A DNA stretch of 64,000 nt from Cryobacterium luteum (GCF_900110125.1 NZ_FOCN01000011.1:1-64000); one strand, 5' to 3'; numbered from the stretch's first letter, positions 25,917-36,486 are shown. Numbers and translations: made by a program. The notes: generated from the sequence alone by a model not told the origin.

Positions 25917-25979
25917 TCAGAGCAGCGCGCGACTCTCGGCGCTGGCCGTCGGCTCAAACCAGGTGCCAACATGATCGCC
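25917..25979 (-). pseudogene. Duplicated 3' end of proB, distal copy
   Basis: Twenty codons and a TGA stop encode GDHVGTWFEPTASAESRALL, nearly the same as the C-terminus of the upstream proB gene. It is not attached to any reading frame start and is the most diverged of the three copies. Confidence 0.85.
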
Positions 25980-25989
25980 GCTGCAGTAA

Positions 25990-26052
25990 TTAGAGCAGTG
26001 CGCGCCGGTCTTCGCTGGCCGTCGGCTCAAACCAGGTGCCAACATGATCGCC
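25990..26052 (-). pseudogene. Duplicated 3' end of proB, proximal copy
   Basis: Twenty codons and a TAA stop encode GDHVGTWFEPTASEDRRALL, differing from the intact proB C-terminus by only two residues (His for Asn, Asp for Glu). No start belongs to it. Confidence 0.88.
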
Positions 26053-26062
26053 GCTGCAGTAA

Positions 26063-28575
<2,513 letters not shown>

Positions 28576-28670
28576 TCAGGTGGCGCAAGAAATGCTTCAA
28601 AACAGAGGTGCTATGAAACGAATGCGGTGAAACTACAAGATCGTGCAGAAAATCGTTCGACGGACAAACA

Positions 28671-28700
28671 CGTCAGGGCGGACCGAAGCCCGCCCTGACG
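28671..28700 (-). terminator. Terminator-like hairpin between rpmA and obg
   Basis: An 11-bp perfect stem (CGTCAGGGCGG) with an 8-base loop containing TTCG (minus strand) lies 17 bp after the rpmA stop. It is followed by TGTTTGTCC, a weak U-tract. It may cut transcription so that ribosomal protein genes are expressed above obg. Confidence 0.75.
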
Positions 28701-28716
28701 ATCAAATTATGCGAAC

Positions 28717-28974
28717 CTACTCGGCCGCCACCACGATGTTGATGACCTTGCGGCCACCCTTGGCACCGAACTGCACGGAGCCGGCTTCGAGGGCGAAGAG
28801 CGTGTCGTCGCCGCCACGGCCAACGTTGACGCCGGGGTGGAAGTGCGTGCCGCGCTGACGAACGATGATCTCGCCCGCGCCGACAACCTGACCGCCGAAG
28901 CGCTTTACGCCGAGACGCTGGGCGTTCGAGTCACGACCGTTGCGAGTGGAACTCGCACCTTTTTTATGTGCCAT
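28717..28974 (-). CDS. rpmA: 50S ribosomal protein L27
   Basis: The 85-residue protein is L27: [29 protein letters not shown], then [22 protein letters not shown]27 reaches the peptidyl transferase centre with its N-terminus; here the mature N-terminus starts with AHKKG without the cleaved extension found in Firmicutes. It follows rplU by 18 bases. Confidence 0.98.
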   Translation of the reverse strand: MAHKKGASSTRNGRDSNAQRLGVKRFGGQVVGAGEIIVRQRGTHFHPGVNVGRGGDDTLFALEAGSVQFGAKGGRKVINIVVAAE

Positions 28975-28992
28975 CTGTCTATCTCCTCAGGC

Positions 28993-29301
28993 CTAGATAA
29001 TGCCGGTAACCTGAACGCGAGTGAGCTCCTGACGGTGCCCCTGACGCTTCTTGTACCCGGTCTTGTTCTTGAACTTCTGGATGACGATCTTCGGGCCGCG
29101 AAGGTTGTTCAAAACCTCGGCGGTGACCTTGATCTTGGCCAGCGACGTAGAGTCAGAGGTGATCTTGTCGCCGTCGACGAGAAGCACGGCGGCCAGCTCG
29201 ACGTTGCCGTCCTTGTCAGCCTTGATGCGGTCCATCGTCACGATGGTACCGACCTCTACCTTCTCCTGCCGCCCTCCGGCGCGCACAACTGCGTAAACCA
29301 C
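28993..29301 (-). CDS. rplU: 50S ribosomal protein L21
   Basis: L21, 102 residues, with [21 protein letters not shown] at the start and [14 protein letters not shown] at the end. The GTG at 29301 gives the canonical length; an in-frame TTG at 29313 would add four residues (TTG-GTA-CGT-AAA) and cannot be excluded, since neither has a strong ribosome binding site. It binds 23S rRNA. A good promoter lies about 150 bp upstream, implying a long leader. Confidence 0.96.
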   Translation of the reverse strand: MVYAVVRAGGRQEKVEVGTIVTMDRIKADKDGNVELAAVLLVDGDKITSDSTSLAKIKVTAEVLNNLRGPKIVIQKFKNKTGYKKRQGHRQELTRVQVTGII

Positions 29302-29416
29302 TTTACGTACCAATCTCTGGGGAGCCCGAGGATTTCCGATTCTGGAATCTCACTGCTCTGACTTGTCTGCTGTATTCACTGCAGTACACGGACCGGCTGG
29401 CCCAGCGCACTCAGAA

Positions 29417-29460
29417 AACCCTGGTCTTTGCGTTTATTTTTCTAACGCACACCAAGGGTT
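29417..29460. promoter_or_regulatory. Long imperfect inverted repeat at the rplU transcription start
   Basis: AACCCTGGT (29417-29425) and ACCAAGGGTT (29451-29460), with TGCGTT and AACGCA nested inside (29429-29434 and 29444-29449), make a long imperfect hairpin with an AT-rich loop. It overlaps the predicted start of the rplU transcript, so it could be an operator or an early leader structure. Confidence 0.45.
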
Positions 29461-29461
29461 G

Positions 29462-29490
29462 ACTTTACCTGATCCGCTACCCATGGTCAA
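29462..29490 (-). promoter_or_regulatory. Sigma-70-type promoter of the rplU-rpmA operon
   Basis: On the minus strand TTGACC (29490-29485) is separated by 17 bp from TAAAGT (29467-29462), good -35 and -10 hexamers. Transcription would start near 29455, leaving a leader of about 150 nt before rplU. Confidence 0.7.
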
Positions 29491-29539
29491 ACCAACGGCA
29501 CGGCGTGTCTGAACCACGGATGAAACACAGTGCGGCTCG

Positions 29540-29545
29540 TAGACT
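29540..29545 (+). promoter_or_regulatory. -10 box of a leaderless promoter (TAGACT)
   Basis: TAGACT ends six bases before the ATG at 29552; no ribosome binding site is seen. Confidence 0.6.
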
Positions 29546-29551
29546 TCGATC

Positions 29552-29842
29552 ATGGCAATACTTATCGACCAGCCTAGCTGGCCGGCGCACGGTACGGTGT
29601 GGGCGCACCTTGTGAGCGACTCACATCTCGAGGAACTGCACGCTTTCGCGGTCGCCGCCGAGATTCCCCGGCGTGGTTTCGATCTGGACCACTACGACGT
29701 GCCCGAAGCGCGCTACGCCGATCTGGTCGCGGCCGGGGCGCTGCCGGTGACCTTTCGCGAGATGATCGTGCGGTTGCGCTCCAGCGGTCTGCGGGTGAGC
29801 GCTCGGGAACGGCGCGAGCGCCAGGGCGCCCCGCCGCCTTAG
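29552..29842 (+). CDS. DUF4031 domain-containing protein
   Basis: The 96-residue protein matches DUF4031: MAILIDQPSWPAHGTVWAHLVSDSHLEELHAFA, RGFDLDHYDVPEARYADLVAAGA and FREMIVRLRSSGLRV. Short actinobacterial proteins of this family have no established role; conserved Asp, Trp, His and Tyr suggest an enzyme or nucleic-acid contact. Its stop codon overlaps the stop of the convergent membrane protein gene by two bases. It appears leaderless. Confidence 0.85.
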   Translation: MAILIDQPSWPAHGTVWAHLVSDSHLEELHAFAVAAEIPRRGFDLDHYDVPEARYADLVAAGALPVTFREMIVRLRSSGLRVSARERRERQGAPPP

Positions 29843-31374
29843 TGCCAGCTGGTATCGAACCCGAGCACGCTGCGGCGAATCTCACCGGTGGCGACGTTCA
29901 CGAACAGGGTGGTCGCATCCGCTGCCTGGGAATTGACGGGATAACCGTCGGAGACTTCGGTGTTTCGGTTCGGCACAATCTGCACGGCCAGAAACTGGTC
30001 GTTTGGAGAGAGTTCGAAACCGACGATCGTTTCCGAAGCGGATGCCGGCGCATAGACCGTGCGCGCCTCACCGTTCTGCACGAGGGAGAGGTACTGGCGC
30101 ACGGCACCGGTGGCCGGGTCGAACTCGGCGACCCGCTGCACGTAGCCGTTGGGATCTGTACCGTCTGCTCCCCCGGCGAGAAACCGGAGTTCGGCGGTAT
30201 ACCGCGTGGTGCCCACGACGCTCTGCGGCACAATGATGGACTCGGTGCCCTGCGACAGGTCGAGCATATACTGACCGTCACGGTCGGAGACGGCGACGCG
30301 CACACCGTCGGGTGCGAACGCGGTGAGGTTGGCGAATTGCCCGAGCGGAACCGGTGGGTCGAGTTCCGGCTCGTTTTCCAGGGGGTTGCCACCGGACTGA
30401 TCGAGCGGATTGATCAGCATCATGGTGGAGTCGTACTGCTGGGCGACGATGTCGGCGCGACCGGCCATGAAGCCCCAGGTCGTGACGCTGAGCGGATCGC
30501 CGTCGACGTCGAGAACCGCCGTGGCCGCATTGGTGCGCAGGTCCAGCACGAACAGCACGTTGTCGTAGTGCGGGCCGGGGGCATCCGCTGCACTATCGAA
30601 TCGAAAGCCGAGCAGCGACTGGCCAGGCGCGGCCTGCAGGTCGTGCACGAGGCCGGCGCCGGGCAGGTTGAGGGCTTCGGCTGCGCCGTCGGCGTCGACA
30701 CGGTAGAGCGCATTCGTGAAGTCAGAACCACCGTGCTCGGAACTGCCCTGCTCGGAGTTGACCGTGACCACGGCGAGTTCGCTGCCGATCGGGACGAATT
30801 CCTGAATGTTCGGGGAAGCAAAGGCCACGTCGGTGTCTGCTGAACCGGTCGTGGTGCGCAGAATGCGGTCGGCGGCGCGGGCACCGGCATCCGCTGACGG
30901 GGCCGCGCGACTGAGATAGTACAGCGAGGGTTCACTCGTGCTGAATTTTGCGGTGAGGGTTGAGTCCCGATTGACTGCCGTACCGGTGACCCCGCGCACG
31001 GCGACCGCGTAGTCGGTGTTGTAAGCCAGCGGCTGGGAAAAGGAGATGACGACCGAGTTTGCGCTCGTCGTCACCTGGAACGTCGTGGCGGGCTCGATGC
31101 TGATCTGTTCAGGGGTGACCTCCTCGAGTTGTCGGTTCGTCGCAAGCACCAGGCGTGCGTTGGCGGACGACACGACGGCGGCCCTGTCGATGTCGACGGC
31201 GGTGAGGCGGGGGCCGCTGACCAGGTTGACGGCGATGAGCGCGGCGCAGGCGGCGACGAGGCCACCGACCAGTATCCAGAGGGAGCGGCGGAACGGGCGC
31301 ATCGATCGGGGCGGACTGGGTTGCCCGGTCAGCAGATCAACCCTGGGCTCAGTAGACATAGGCGCAGTAGACAT
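29839..31374 (-). CDS. Membrane-anchored protein with SbsA-Ig-like and beta-propeller-like regions
   Basis: The 511-residue protein has one N-terminal transmembrane helix (SLWILVGGLVAACAALIAVNLV), so the rest is outside the cell. Residues 60-150 resemble a bacterial Ig-like (SbsA/Big) domain (LVLATNRQLEEVTPEQISIEPA...SVVISFSQPLAYNTDYAVAVRG). The remainder has repeated blocks of the WD40/YncE kind: QEFVPIGSELAVVTVN, LLGFRFDS, LTAFAPDGVRVAVSDRDGQYMLDL, GFELSPNDQFLAVQIVP. ATG at 31374 or at 31359 is possible; both arise from a duplicated 11-bp element. It follows the TIGR03943 gene by five bases, so it is probably a partner of the permease. Substrate unknown. Confidence 0.75.
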   Translation of the reverse strand: MSTAPMSTEPRVDLLTGQPSPPRSMRPFRRSLWILVGGLVAACAALIAVNLVSGPRLTAVDIDRAAVVSSANARLVLATNRQLEEVTPEQISIEPATTFQVTTSANSVVISFSQPLAYNTDYAVAVRGVTGTAVNRDSTLTAKFSTSEPSLYYLSRAAPSADAGARAADRILRTTTGSADTDVAFASPNIQEFVPIGSELAVVTVNSEQGSSEHGGSDFTNALYRVDADGAAEALNLPGAGLVHDLQAAPGQSLLGFRFDSAADAPGPHYDNVLFVLDLRTNAATAVLDVDGDPLSVTTWGFMAGRADIVAQQYDSTMMLINPLDQSGGNPLENEPELDPPVPLGQFANLTAFAPDGVRVAVSDRDGQYMLDLSQGTESIIVPQSVVGTTRYTAELRFLAGGADGTDPNGYVQRVAEFDPATGAVRQYLSLVQNGEARTVYAPASASETIVGFELSPNDQFLAVQIVPNRNTEVSDGYPVNSQAADATTLFVNVATGEIRRSVLGFDTSWH

Positions 31375-31391
31375 AGGGGTCAGTAGACATA
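31350..31391 (-). repeat. Three copies of CAGTAGACATA at a gene junction
   Basis: The 11-mer occurs at 31350, 31365 and 31381. The first two each supply an ATG-TCT-ACT start for the beta-propeller gene; the third encodes the last codons and stop of the preceding gene. The start region therefore looks created by duplication of the upstream gene's 3' end. Confidence 0.85.
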
Positions 31392-32153
31392 CGGGTCATT
31401 CGGCTGGTCGACGACAAGGATTTCGACCGGGGTGATCGCGAGCGGGTCGCTCGCCGCCGCGCTCACGCTCAGGTCGAACCGGCCGGTGACCTGCACCCAG
31501 TCGTCGACCTCGTATTCGGCCTGCCAGCCCGACAGGTAGACCGGAACGCCGATCGGCTGGGCGTCGACGGCGCAGCAGGTCACGACGAACCGGGCGACGT
31601 AGAACACGTTCTCGGGGTCCTGGGCGTCGGGTGTCACGAATCCGATCACTTGAGCGGTCTTGTCGGAGTAGAAGGCGGGATCGGATGACTGGGCCAGCAG
31701 GGACACCCATTCCCGCACGCTGAGCTGTTCGAAGTCGCCGGTGCCGATGAGCGTCGCAGCCTGCTCGGCGTCATCATCGGTGCCCAGCCCGCCGGAATTC
31801 ACCTCTCGCTGGGTCGCGGTCGCGCTGCTCAGGGTGGTCGGCGGAACGATGACCATGGCGACCCCCATGACCAGGAGCAGCACGACTCCCACCCCGGTCA
31901 GGGTCGTCTCGACCGGTCCGGTGCGCTCGACCTCGAAGGTGCGGCGCCGGGCGAATCCAGCGGCCACAAGCACGAGCCCGATGACTGCCATGGCCATCGT
32001 GAACACGAAGTAACGGGGGTGGATATAGAGGCCGAGCTGGCCGCTCAGGCCCAGCCAGAGGGTCGCCACGACGACCACGAGGCTGAGCAGCACGCCCTGC
32101 CAGCGCTCCGCCCAATAACGCAGGGCAGCGTTCGTCTTGCGGTCAGGCAACAT
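31380..32153 (-). CDS. TIGR03943/DUF1980 family permease partner protein
   Basis: The 257-residue protein has two pairs of N-terminal transmembrane helices (GVLLSLVVVVATLWLGLSG, YFVFTMAMAVIGLVLVAAGF, TLTGVGVVLLLVMGVAMVIV) and a C-terminal extracytoplasmic domain with the family hallmark FVVTCCAVDAQPIGVPV and W-x-x-V-x-G (DDWVQVTGRF). Members nearly always sit beside a DUF318 permease, as here, and are thought to form its partner; the paired Cys could bind metal. The ATG overlaps the permease stop by 11 bases. The transported compound is unknown; metals or arsenic-type anions have been proposed for related permeases. Confidence 0.88.
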   Translation of the reverse strand: MLPDRKTNAALRYWAERWQGVLLSLVVVVATLWLGLSGQLGLYIHPRYFVFTMAMAVIGLVLVAAGFARRRTFEVERTGPVETTLTGVGVVLLLVMGVAMVIVPPTTLSSATATQREVNSGGLGTDDDAEQAATLIGTGDFEQLSVREWVSLLAQSSDPAFYSDKTAQVIGFVTPDAQDPENVFYVARFVVTCCAVDAQPIGVPVYLSGWQAEYEVDDWVQVTGRFDLSVSAAASDPLAITPVEILVVDQPNDPYVY

Positions 32154-33126
32154 AGTTCACCAGCAATCCGAGCGCCGCACTCATCAGGCCCACCACGACG
32201 GTGATCTGCAGCAGGGTGCGACTCGTGAAGGTCGTGCGCATGAGGGCGAGCATCTTGACGTCGATCAGGGCGCCGAACACCAAAAACGCCACGATGCCGC
32301 CGGGCAGAAAGGTGCTGCCGAAGGACAGCACGAAGAAGGCGTCGACGTTGGAGCAGACCGCCACGATGAAGGCCAGGGCCATCATGGCCAAAACCGACCA
32401 CACCGGGTTGCTGCCGAGAGCGAGCAGCACCGACCGCGGAACGAACACCTGGGTGAGGGCGGCAACGGCGGAACCAATGAACAGGGCCGGCATGATCACC
32501 GAGGTCTCGCGAATGAAAATCTCGGTGGTGCGGCTGAACCGGCTCTCCCGGTTGTGCGCATGATCGTGCCCGCTGGTGGAACCGAGCATGCAGGCCGCCG
32601 CGAACCGGCTGGTCAGCAGGCTTTGCGGGTTGGGGTGTTTGCTGAACAGCCAGCCGACCACGTTGGCGATGAGGAATCCGCCGAGCAGGCGGGCCACCAG
32701 GATATGGCCGTCCCAGCCGAAGGCCTGGTGCGTGGTGATTATGGTGATCGGGTTCAGAATGGGCGCGGCGAGCAGAAAAGTGATCGATTCGGAGACGGTG
32801 AACCCGCCGACCATGAATCCGCGGGCGAGCGGGACGTTGCCGCACTCGCAGACCGGAAAGAACATGCCGAGCAGCGAGATCGACGCGCGACGCAGAATCG
32901 GGTTGCGCGGCAAGTGCCGGGCCAGTACTCCGTGCGGCAGCCAGACCTGCACGACCGCCGAGAGCAGGATGCCCAGAAAAACGAACGGCACCGACTCGAT
33001 GATGACGCTGATCGCGAGGGTCAGGGTGTCCTGCACCCGGTCCGGCAGCGAGAAATCGCTCAGTTGTTCGTCGACGAAGGCCGGTGACATTGCCCGCACG
33101 ACGAAAACGGCGAGCACCACCAGCAC
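32143..33126 (-). CDS. DUF318 (YraQ-type) permease
   Basis: The protein of about 327 residues has eight to ten transmembrane helices and the two halves typical of the family: FFPVCECGNVPLARGFMVGG with SESITFLLAAPILNPITI, and IVAVCSNVDAFFVLSFG with GGIVAFLVFGALIDVKML. The Cys residues in PVCECGN and AVCSN are conserved. The GTG at 33126 is the first usable start; reading further upstream (LPLLRRWPLGLTAG) also looks like protein, with no standard start codon, so the N-terminus may be mis-set. A TAAAGT box stands about 80 bp upstream. It heads a three-gene unit with the TIGR03943 and propeller-like genes. Confidence 0.85.
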   Translation of the reverse strand: MLVVLAVFVVRAMSPAFVDEQLSDFSLPDRVQDTLTLAISVIIESVPFVFLGILLSAVVQVWLPHGVLARHLPRNPILRRASISLLGMFFPVCECGNVPLARGFMVGGFTVSESITFLLAAPILNPITIITTHQAFGWDGHILVARLLGGFLIANVVGWLFSKHPNPQSLLTSRFAAACMLGSTSGHDHAHNRESRFSRTTEIFIRETSVIMPALFIGSAVAALTQVFVPRSVLLALGSNPVWSVLAMMALAFIVAVCSNVDAFFVLSFGSTFLPGGIVAFLVFGALIDVKMLALMRTTFTSRTLLQITVVVGLMSAALGLLVNYVA

Positions 33127-33207
33127 CCCCGCGGTGAGGCCGAGAGGCCATCGCCGCAGGAGAGGGAGTTGCCCGCCGATTGCGTTACCGTCTGACTTTA
33201 TCGACGG

Positions 33208-36150
33208 TTAGGCGCCGTGCGGCGGCTGGCCGGGCGCCGATGTGGCGGTCGTCGTACCCGTCGCGGTCAACATGGCCTGGCCGGTGGAACCGCCGGCGGT
33301 CGTGACGCGGCGGCTGCGCGCGCGTCCCTGCCCGGGCAGTTTCGGTTCGGGCAGCGAGTCCAGCACCGAATCCAACAGCTGGTCGGTGACCTGCTTACTG
33401 GGGCGCCGGGCGGTGCGCGTTGACTTCTTCACCGGAATGTCGAGGATGTCGACGGACTCGGATTGTTCCGCCGCGGGCGCCTGAACCGCCGGACTGGCTA
33501 CTGTCGGGGCGCCGGCTGCCAGGGTGCTGCGGCCGCCGCGGGTGCGGGGTGCTGCATCCGCTGCCGGGGTGGAAACGGTGTCGACGCTGAACGGCTCGCT
33601 GCTTCGCTCACTGACAGGGGCAGCGGATGCCGCTGGCTCAGTCTGCTGCGTGCTGGCTTGCTCGCTGGCCTGACGGGCGCGGGCCTGTTCGGAGCGCGAC
33701 TGCTGACCGCGCCCGTTCTGACCACGCGAACGCGACTGGCGGCCACGCGAACGCTCGGTGCCGGTCTCGACGGTGTTGGCCTGCTCAGCCACGACCTGCT
33801 CGGTGACTCCCGGCTCGGTGTTGCCCTGTTCGGTGTCGGCCGGCTCGGTGTTGGCCGGCTCGGTGTTGCCCTGTTCGGTGTCGGCTGGCTCGGTGTTGCC
33901 CTGTTCGGTGCCGACCGGAGAGAGAGCCGGTGCGTCGGCATCCGCTGCCCGGGTTTCGGCCGGAACGATGGCAATGGAACCGGTGCGGGTGATGGTGCGG
34001 GCGGCGATCAAGGCGAGGGCGTGCTTGGCGTCCTCGGTGATGCCGTGGGTGCCCTGGCCGCTCTTCGGCGCGTCGGAAACGCCGGTGCCGCCGAAGTGGG
34101 CGTCACGGTTGCCTCCATCACGCTGCCCCGAGCTGTCCCGGTTGCTCGAGCCGTTAGTGGCACCAGGGGTGCTGCCCGACCCGTTGCTGCCCGAACCGGT
34201 GCTGCCGGCCGTGCTGCCGTTCTTGGTGCGCGGGCGGCGTTCCTGCGGCGGCTGCGCGGTCTGGCGGTGCTTCACGACCGGATCGTGGTGCACGATGATG
34301 CCGCGGCCTGCGCAGGCCTCGCAGTTCTCGCTGAACGATTCCAGCAGGCCCAGGCCAAGCTTCTTGCGGGTCATCTGCACGAGTCCGAGCGAGGTGACCT
34401 CGGCCACCTGATGCTTGGTGCGGTCACGGCTGAGGCACTCGATGAGGCGACGGGACACGAGGTCGCGGTTCGACTCGAGCACCATGTCGATGAAGTCGAC
34501 GACGATGATGCCGCCGATGTCTCGCAGGCGCAGCTGGCGCACGATTTCTTCGGCCGCTTCGAGGTTGTTCTTGGTGACGGTCTCTTCGAGGTTTCCGCCG
34601 CTGCCAACGAACTTGCCGGTGTTGACGTCGACGACGGTCATGGCCTCGGTGCGGTCGATCACGAGGGATCCGCCGGACGGCAGCCACACCTTGCGGTCGA
34701 GGGCCTTTTCGATCTGCTCCGAGATGCGGAACTCGTCGAACGCGTCGACCTCGCCCTCATAGGTTTCAACCCTTTCGAGGAGGTCGGGGGCGACCTGGCT
34801 GAGATAGGTCTCGATCGTGGAGCGCACGTCGGGGCCGGCCACGACCATGCGCTGAAAGTCTTCGTTGAAGACGTCGCGCACGATCTTGACCAGCAAGTCG
34901 GGTTCGCTGTGCAGTTCGGCGGGGGCCTGGGCCGATTCGACCTGTTCGGCGATGTTCGCCCACTGCAGGCGCAGTCGGTTGACGTCGACGGTGAGCTGTT
35001 CGTCGGTCGCACCCTCGGCGGCGGTGCGTACGATGACGCCCACGTTGTCGGGCAGAACCTCCTTGAGGATCTTCTTCAGGCGCGCACGTTCGGTGTCGGG
35101 GAGCTTGCGGCTGATGCCGTTCATCGAGCCGTTGGGCACGTAGACGAGGTAACGGCCGGGCAGGGAAACCTGGCTGGTCAGGCGGGCGCCCTTGTGACCG
35201 ATCGGGTCCTTGGTCACCTGCACGAGTACCTTGTCGCCGGGCTTGAGGGCAAGCTCGATGCGGCGGGCCTGGTTGCTGGTGCCGGAATTCTCGGCAGCGG
35301 CGTCCCAGTCGACCTCACCGGAGTACAGCACGGCATTGCGGCCGCGGCCGATGTCAACGAAGGCGGCCTCCATGCTCGGGAGCACGTTCTGCACCCGGCC
35401 GAGGTAGACGTTGCCGATGAGCGAGGCGTCCTGGTTCTTGGCGACGTAGTGCTCGACCAGCACGCCGTCTTCGAGCACACCGATCTGAATCTTGTTGTGC
35501 TTGGCGCGCACGACCATGAGGCGGTCGACGGACTCACGGCGGGCGAGGAACTCGGCCTCTGTGATGACCGGGCGACGACGACCGGCGTCACGGCCGTCGC
35601 GGCGGCGCTGCTTCTTTGCTTCGAGCCGTGTGGACCCCTTGATGCGCTGGGGTTCGGTTATGAGTTCGGGTTCACGGGGTGCGCGCACCTTGACGACCGT
35701 GTTGGCGGGGTCGTCGGTTCCGGACCGGTTCTCATCGCCGGTGCGACGACGGGCCCGGCGGCGAACCGTCGTGGCCTCCACGTCGTCGTCGTCGTCAAGT
35801 TCGTGGTGTTCCTGGTGGGACTGCTGCTGTGACGAGCGGATGCCGGTACGAGCCGGCATCGGCAGAATCTCCGGCGCCTGGAAGAGCAGGGAGAAGGACG
35901 AGCGCACCGGGGCCGCGACCTGGTCGTCGGCCGTGGCGTCTGCCGGGGTGGTTGGCGTAGCGTCGATCATCTGCTGGGCTCCGGTGACGTTGTTGTACTC
36001 GGCGATGGTCACCTTCGCGGGGGCGTCGGCCACTGGCACGATGGGCGCCTCGATTGCCGGCACGGTCGGTACTGAGACCAGCGCCTTCCGTGTTGATTTG
36101 CGAGTGCCGAACAGGCTCTTGCGTTTTTTGTTTTCGTTGTCTTCCACCAT
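33208..36150 (-). CDS. rne: Ribonuclease E/G family protein
   Basis: The 980-residue enzyme degrades and matures RNA. A disordered N-terminal extension of about 230 residues is followed by the S1 domain (NVYLGRVQNVLPSMEAAFVDIGRGRNAVLYSGEV), the 5' sensor, and the DNase I-like catalytic part with VVDVNTGKF and GGIIVVDFIDM (the two metal-binding Asp), then the zinc-link CEACAGRG. The C-terminal 300 residues are disordered, Arg/Gln-rich, with pentapeptide repeats (TEPAD/TEQGN) and SRGRQSRSRGQNGRG, like the RNA-binding and degradosome scaffold of other actinobacterial enzymes. ATG at 36150 is preferred because of AAGGAG ten bases upstream. Confidence 0.95.
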   Translation of the reverse strand: MVEDNENKKRKSLFGTRKSTRKALVSVPTVPAIEAPIVPVADAPAKVTIAEYNNVTGAQQMIDATPTTPADATADDQVAAPVRSSFSLLFQAPEILPMPARTGIRSSQQQSHQEHHELDDDDDVEATTVRRRARRRTGDENRSGTDDPANTVVKVRAPREPELITEPQRIKGSTRLEAKKQRRRDGRDAGRRRPVITEAEFLARRESVDRLMVVRAKHNKIQIGVLEDGVLVEHYVAKNQDASLIGNVYLGRVQNVLPSMEAAFVDIGRGRNAVLYSGEVDWDAAAENSGTSNQARRIELALKPGDKVLVQVTKDPIGHKGARLTSQVSLPGRYLVYVPNGSMNGISRKLPDTERARLKKILKEVLPDNVGVIVRTAAEGATDEQLTVDVNRLRLQWANIAEQVESAQAPAELHSEPDLLVKIVRDVFNEDFQRMVVAGPDVRSTIETYLSQVAPDLLERVETYEGEVDAFDEFRISEQIEKALDRKVWLPSGGSLVIDRTEAMTVVDVNTGKFVGSGGNLEETVTKNNLEAAEEIVRQLRLRDIGGIIVVDFIDMVLESNRDLVSRRLIECLSRDRTKHQVAEVTSLGLVQMTRKKLGLGLLESFSENCEACAGRGIIVHHDPVVKHRQTAQPPQERRPRTKNGSTAGSTGSGSNGSGSTPGATNGSSNRDSSGQRDGGNRDAHFGGTGVSDAPKSGQGTHGITEDAKHALALIAARTITRTGSIAIVPAETRAADADAPALSPVGTEQGNTEPADTEQGNTEPANTEPADTEQGNTEPGVTEQVVAEQANTVETGTERSRGRQSRSRGQNGRGQQSRSEQARARQASEQASTQQTEPAASAAPVSERSSEPFSVDTVSTPAADAAPRTRGGRSTLAAGAPTVASPAVQAPAAEQSESVDILDIPVKKSTRTARRPSKQVTDQLLDSVLDSLPEPKLPGQGRARSRRVTTAGGSTGQAMLTATGTTTATSAPGQPPHGA
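33796..33915 (-). repeat. 15-bp in-frame repeat in the RNase E tail, seven to nine copies
   Basis: Plus-strand units such as CGGCTCGGTGTTGCC and CTGTTCGGTGTCGGC alternate, encoding [Asn/Asp/Gly]-Thr-Glu-[Pro/Gln]-[Ala/Gly]. Unit boundaries are clear through the middle and fade at each end. Confidence 0.9.
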
Positions 36151-36312
36151 CACTGGTGCGCTCCTTGACCGCTGTGGGTGACCGCGCCACCCACCGGTTA
36201 CTCTCTCGTGCGAGCCGGTCACCTTCGTGACCACCTCGCGAATGTTTTACTACGGCAACCGGCTTTGCTCCCTGTTGCTGCTCGGGGGCGGTGCTCTGGC
36301 TGCTAAAACTTC

Positions 36313-36350
36313 GGGTCGTGGGACCCTAATTCCGGGCGACTGTTGCCCGG
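36313..36350 (-). promoter_or_regulatory. Two hairpins in the RNase E upstream region
   Basis: GGGTC/GACCC (36313-36326, 4-base loop) and CCGGGC/GCCCGG (36332-36350, 7-base loop) stand 160 to 200 bp before the rne start. Together with the repeats behind them this 349-bp gap looks like a long structured leader. In enterobacteria the rne leader mediates autoregulation; here that is a guess. Confidence 0.4.
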
Positions 36351-36364
36351 GCAAGCTCTGTACT

Positions 36365-36412
36365 CATTAAGCTCTGTCTTCATTAAGCACTGTCTTCATT
36401 AAGCACTGTGGC
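36365..36412. repeat. 16-bp direct repeat, three copies, between rne and the VKOR gene
   Basis: CATTAAGCTCTGTCTT, CATTAAGCACTGTCTT and CATTAAGCACTGTGGC follow head to tail; a fragment GCTCTGTACT precedes them. The units are AT-richer than their surroundings. A 6-bp inverted repeat (TTGAGC/GCTCAA) follows at 36419-36433. The position between divergent genes fits protein-binding iterons or promoter elements. Confidence 0.85.
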
Positions 36413-36486
36413 GTCTGCTTGAGCGCGGCTCAACGACTATCAACGATTATCGCATGTAATCGCACAAAGCCACGCCGTGCGCGTGG

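Noticed and set aside
33463-35832. 789-codon open frame on the plus strand opposite RNase E
   Set aside because: Strong RNase E homology is on the other strand; the antisense frame is Gly/Ala/Val rich, repetitive and has no family pattern, as expected for GC-rich antisense shadows.
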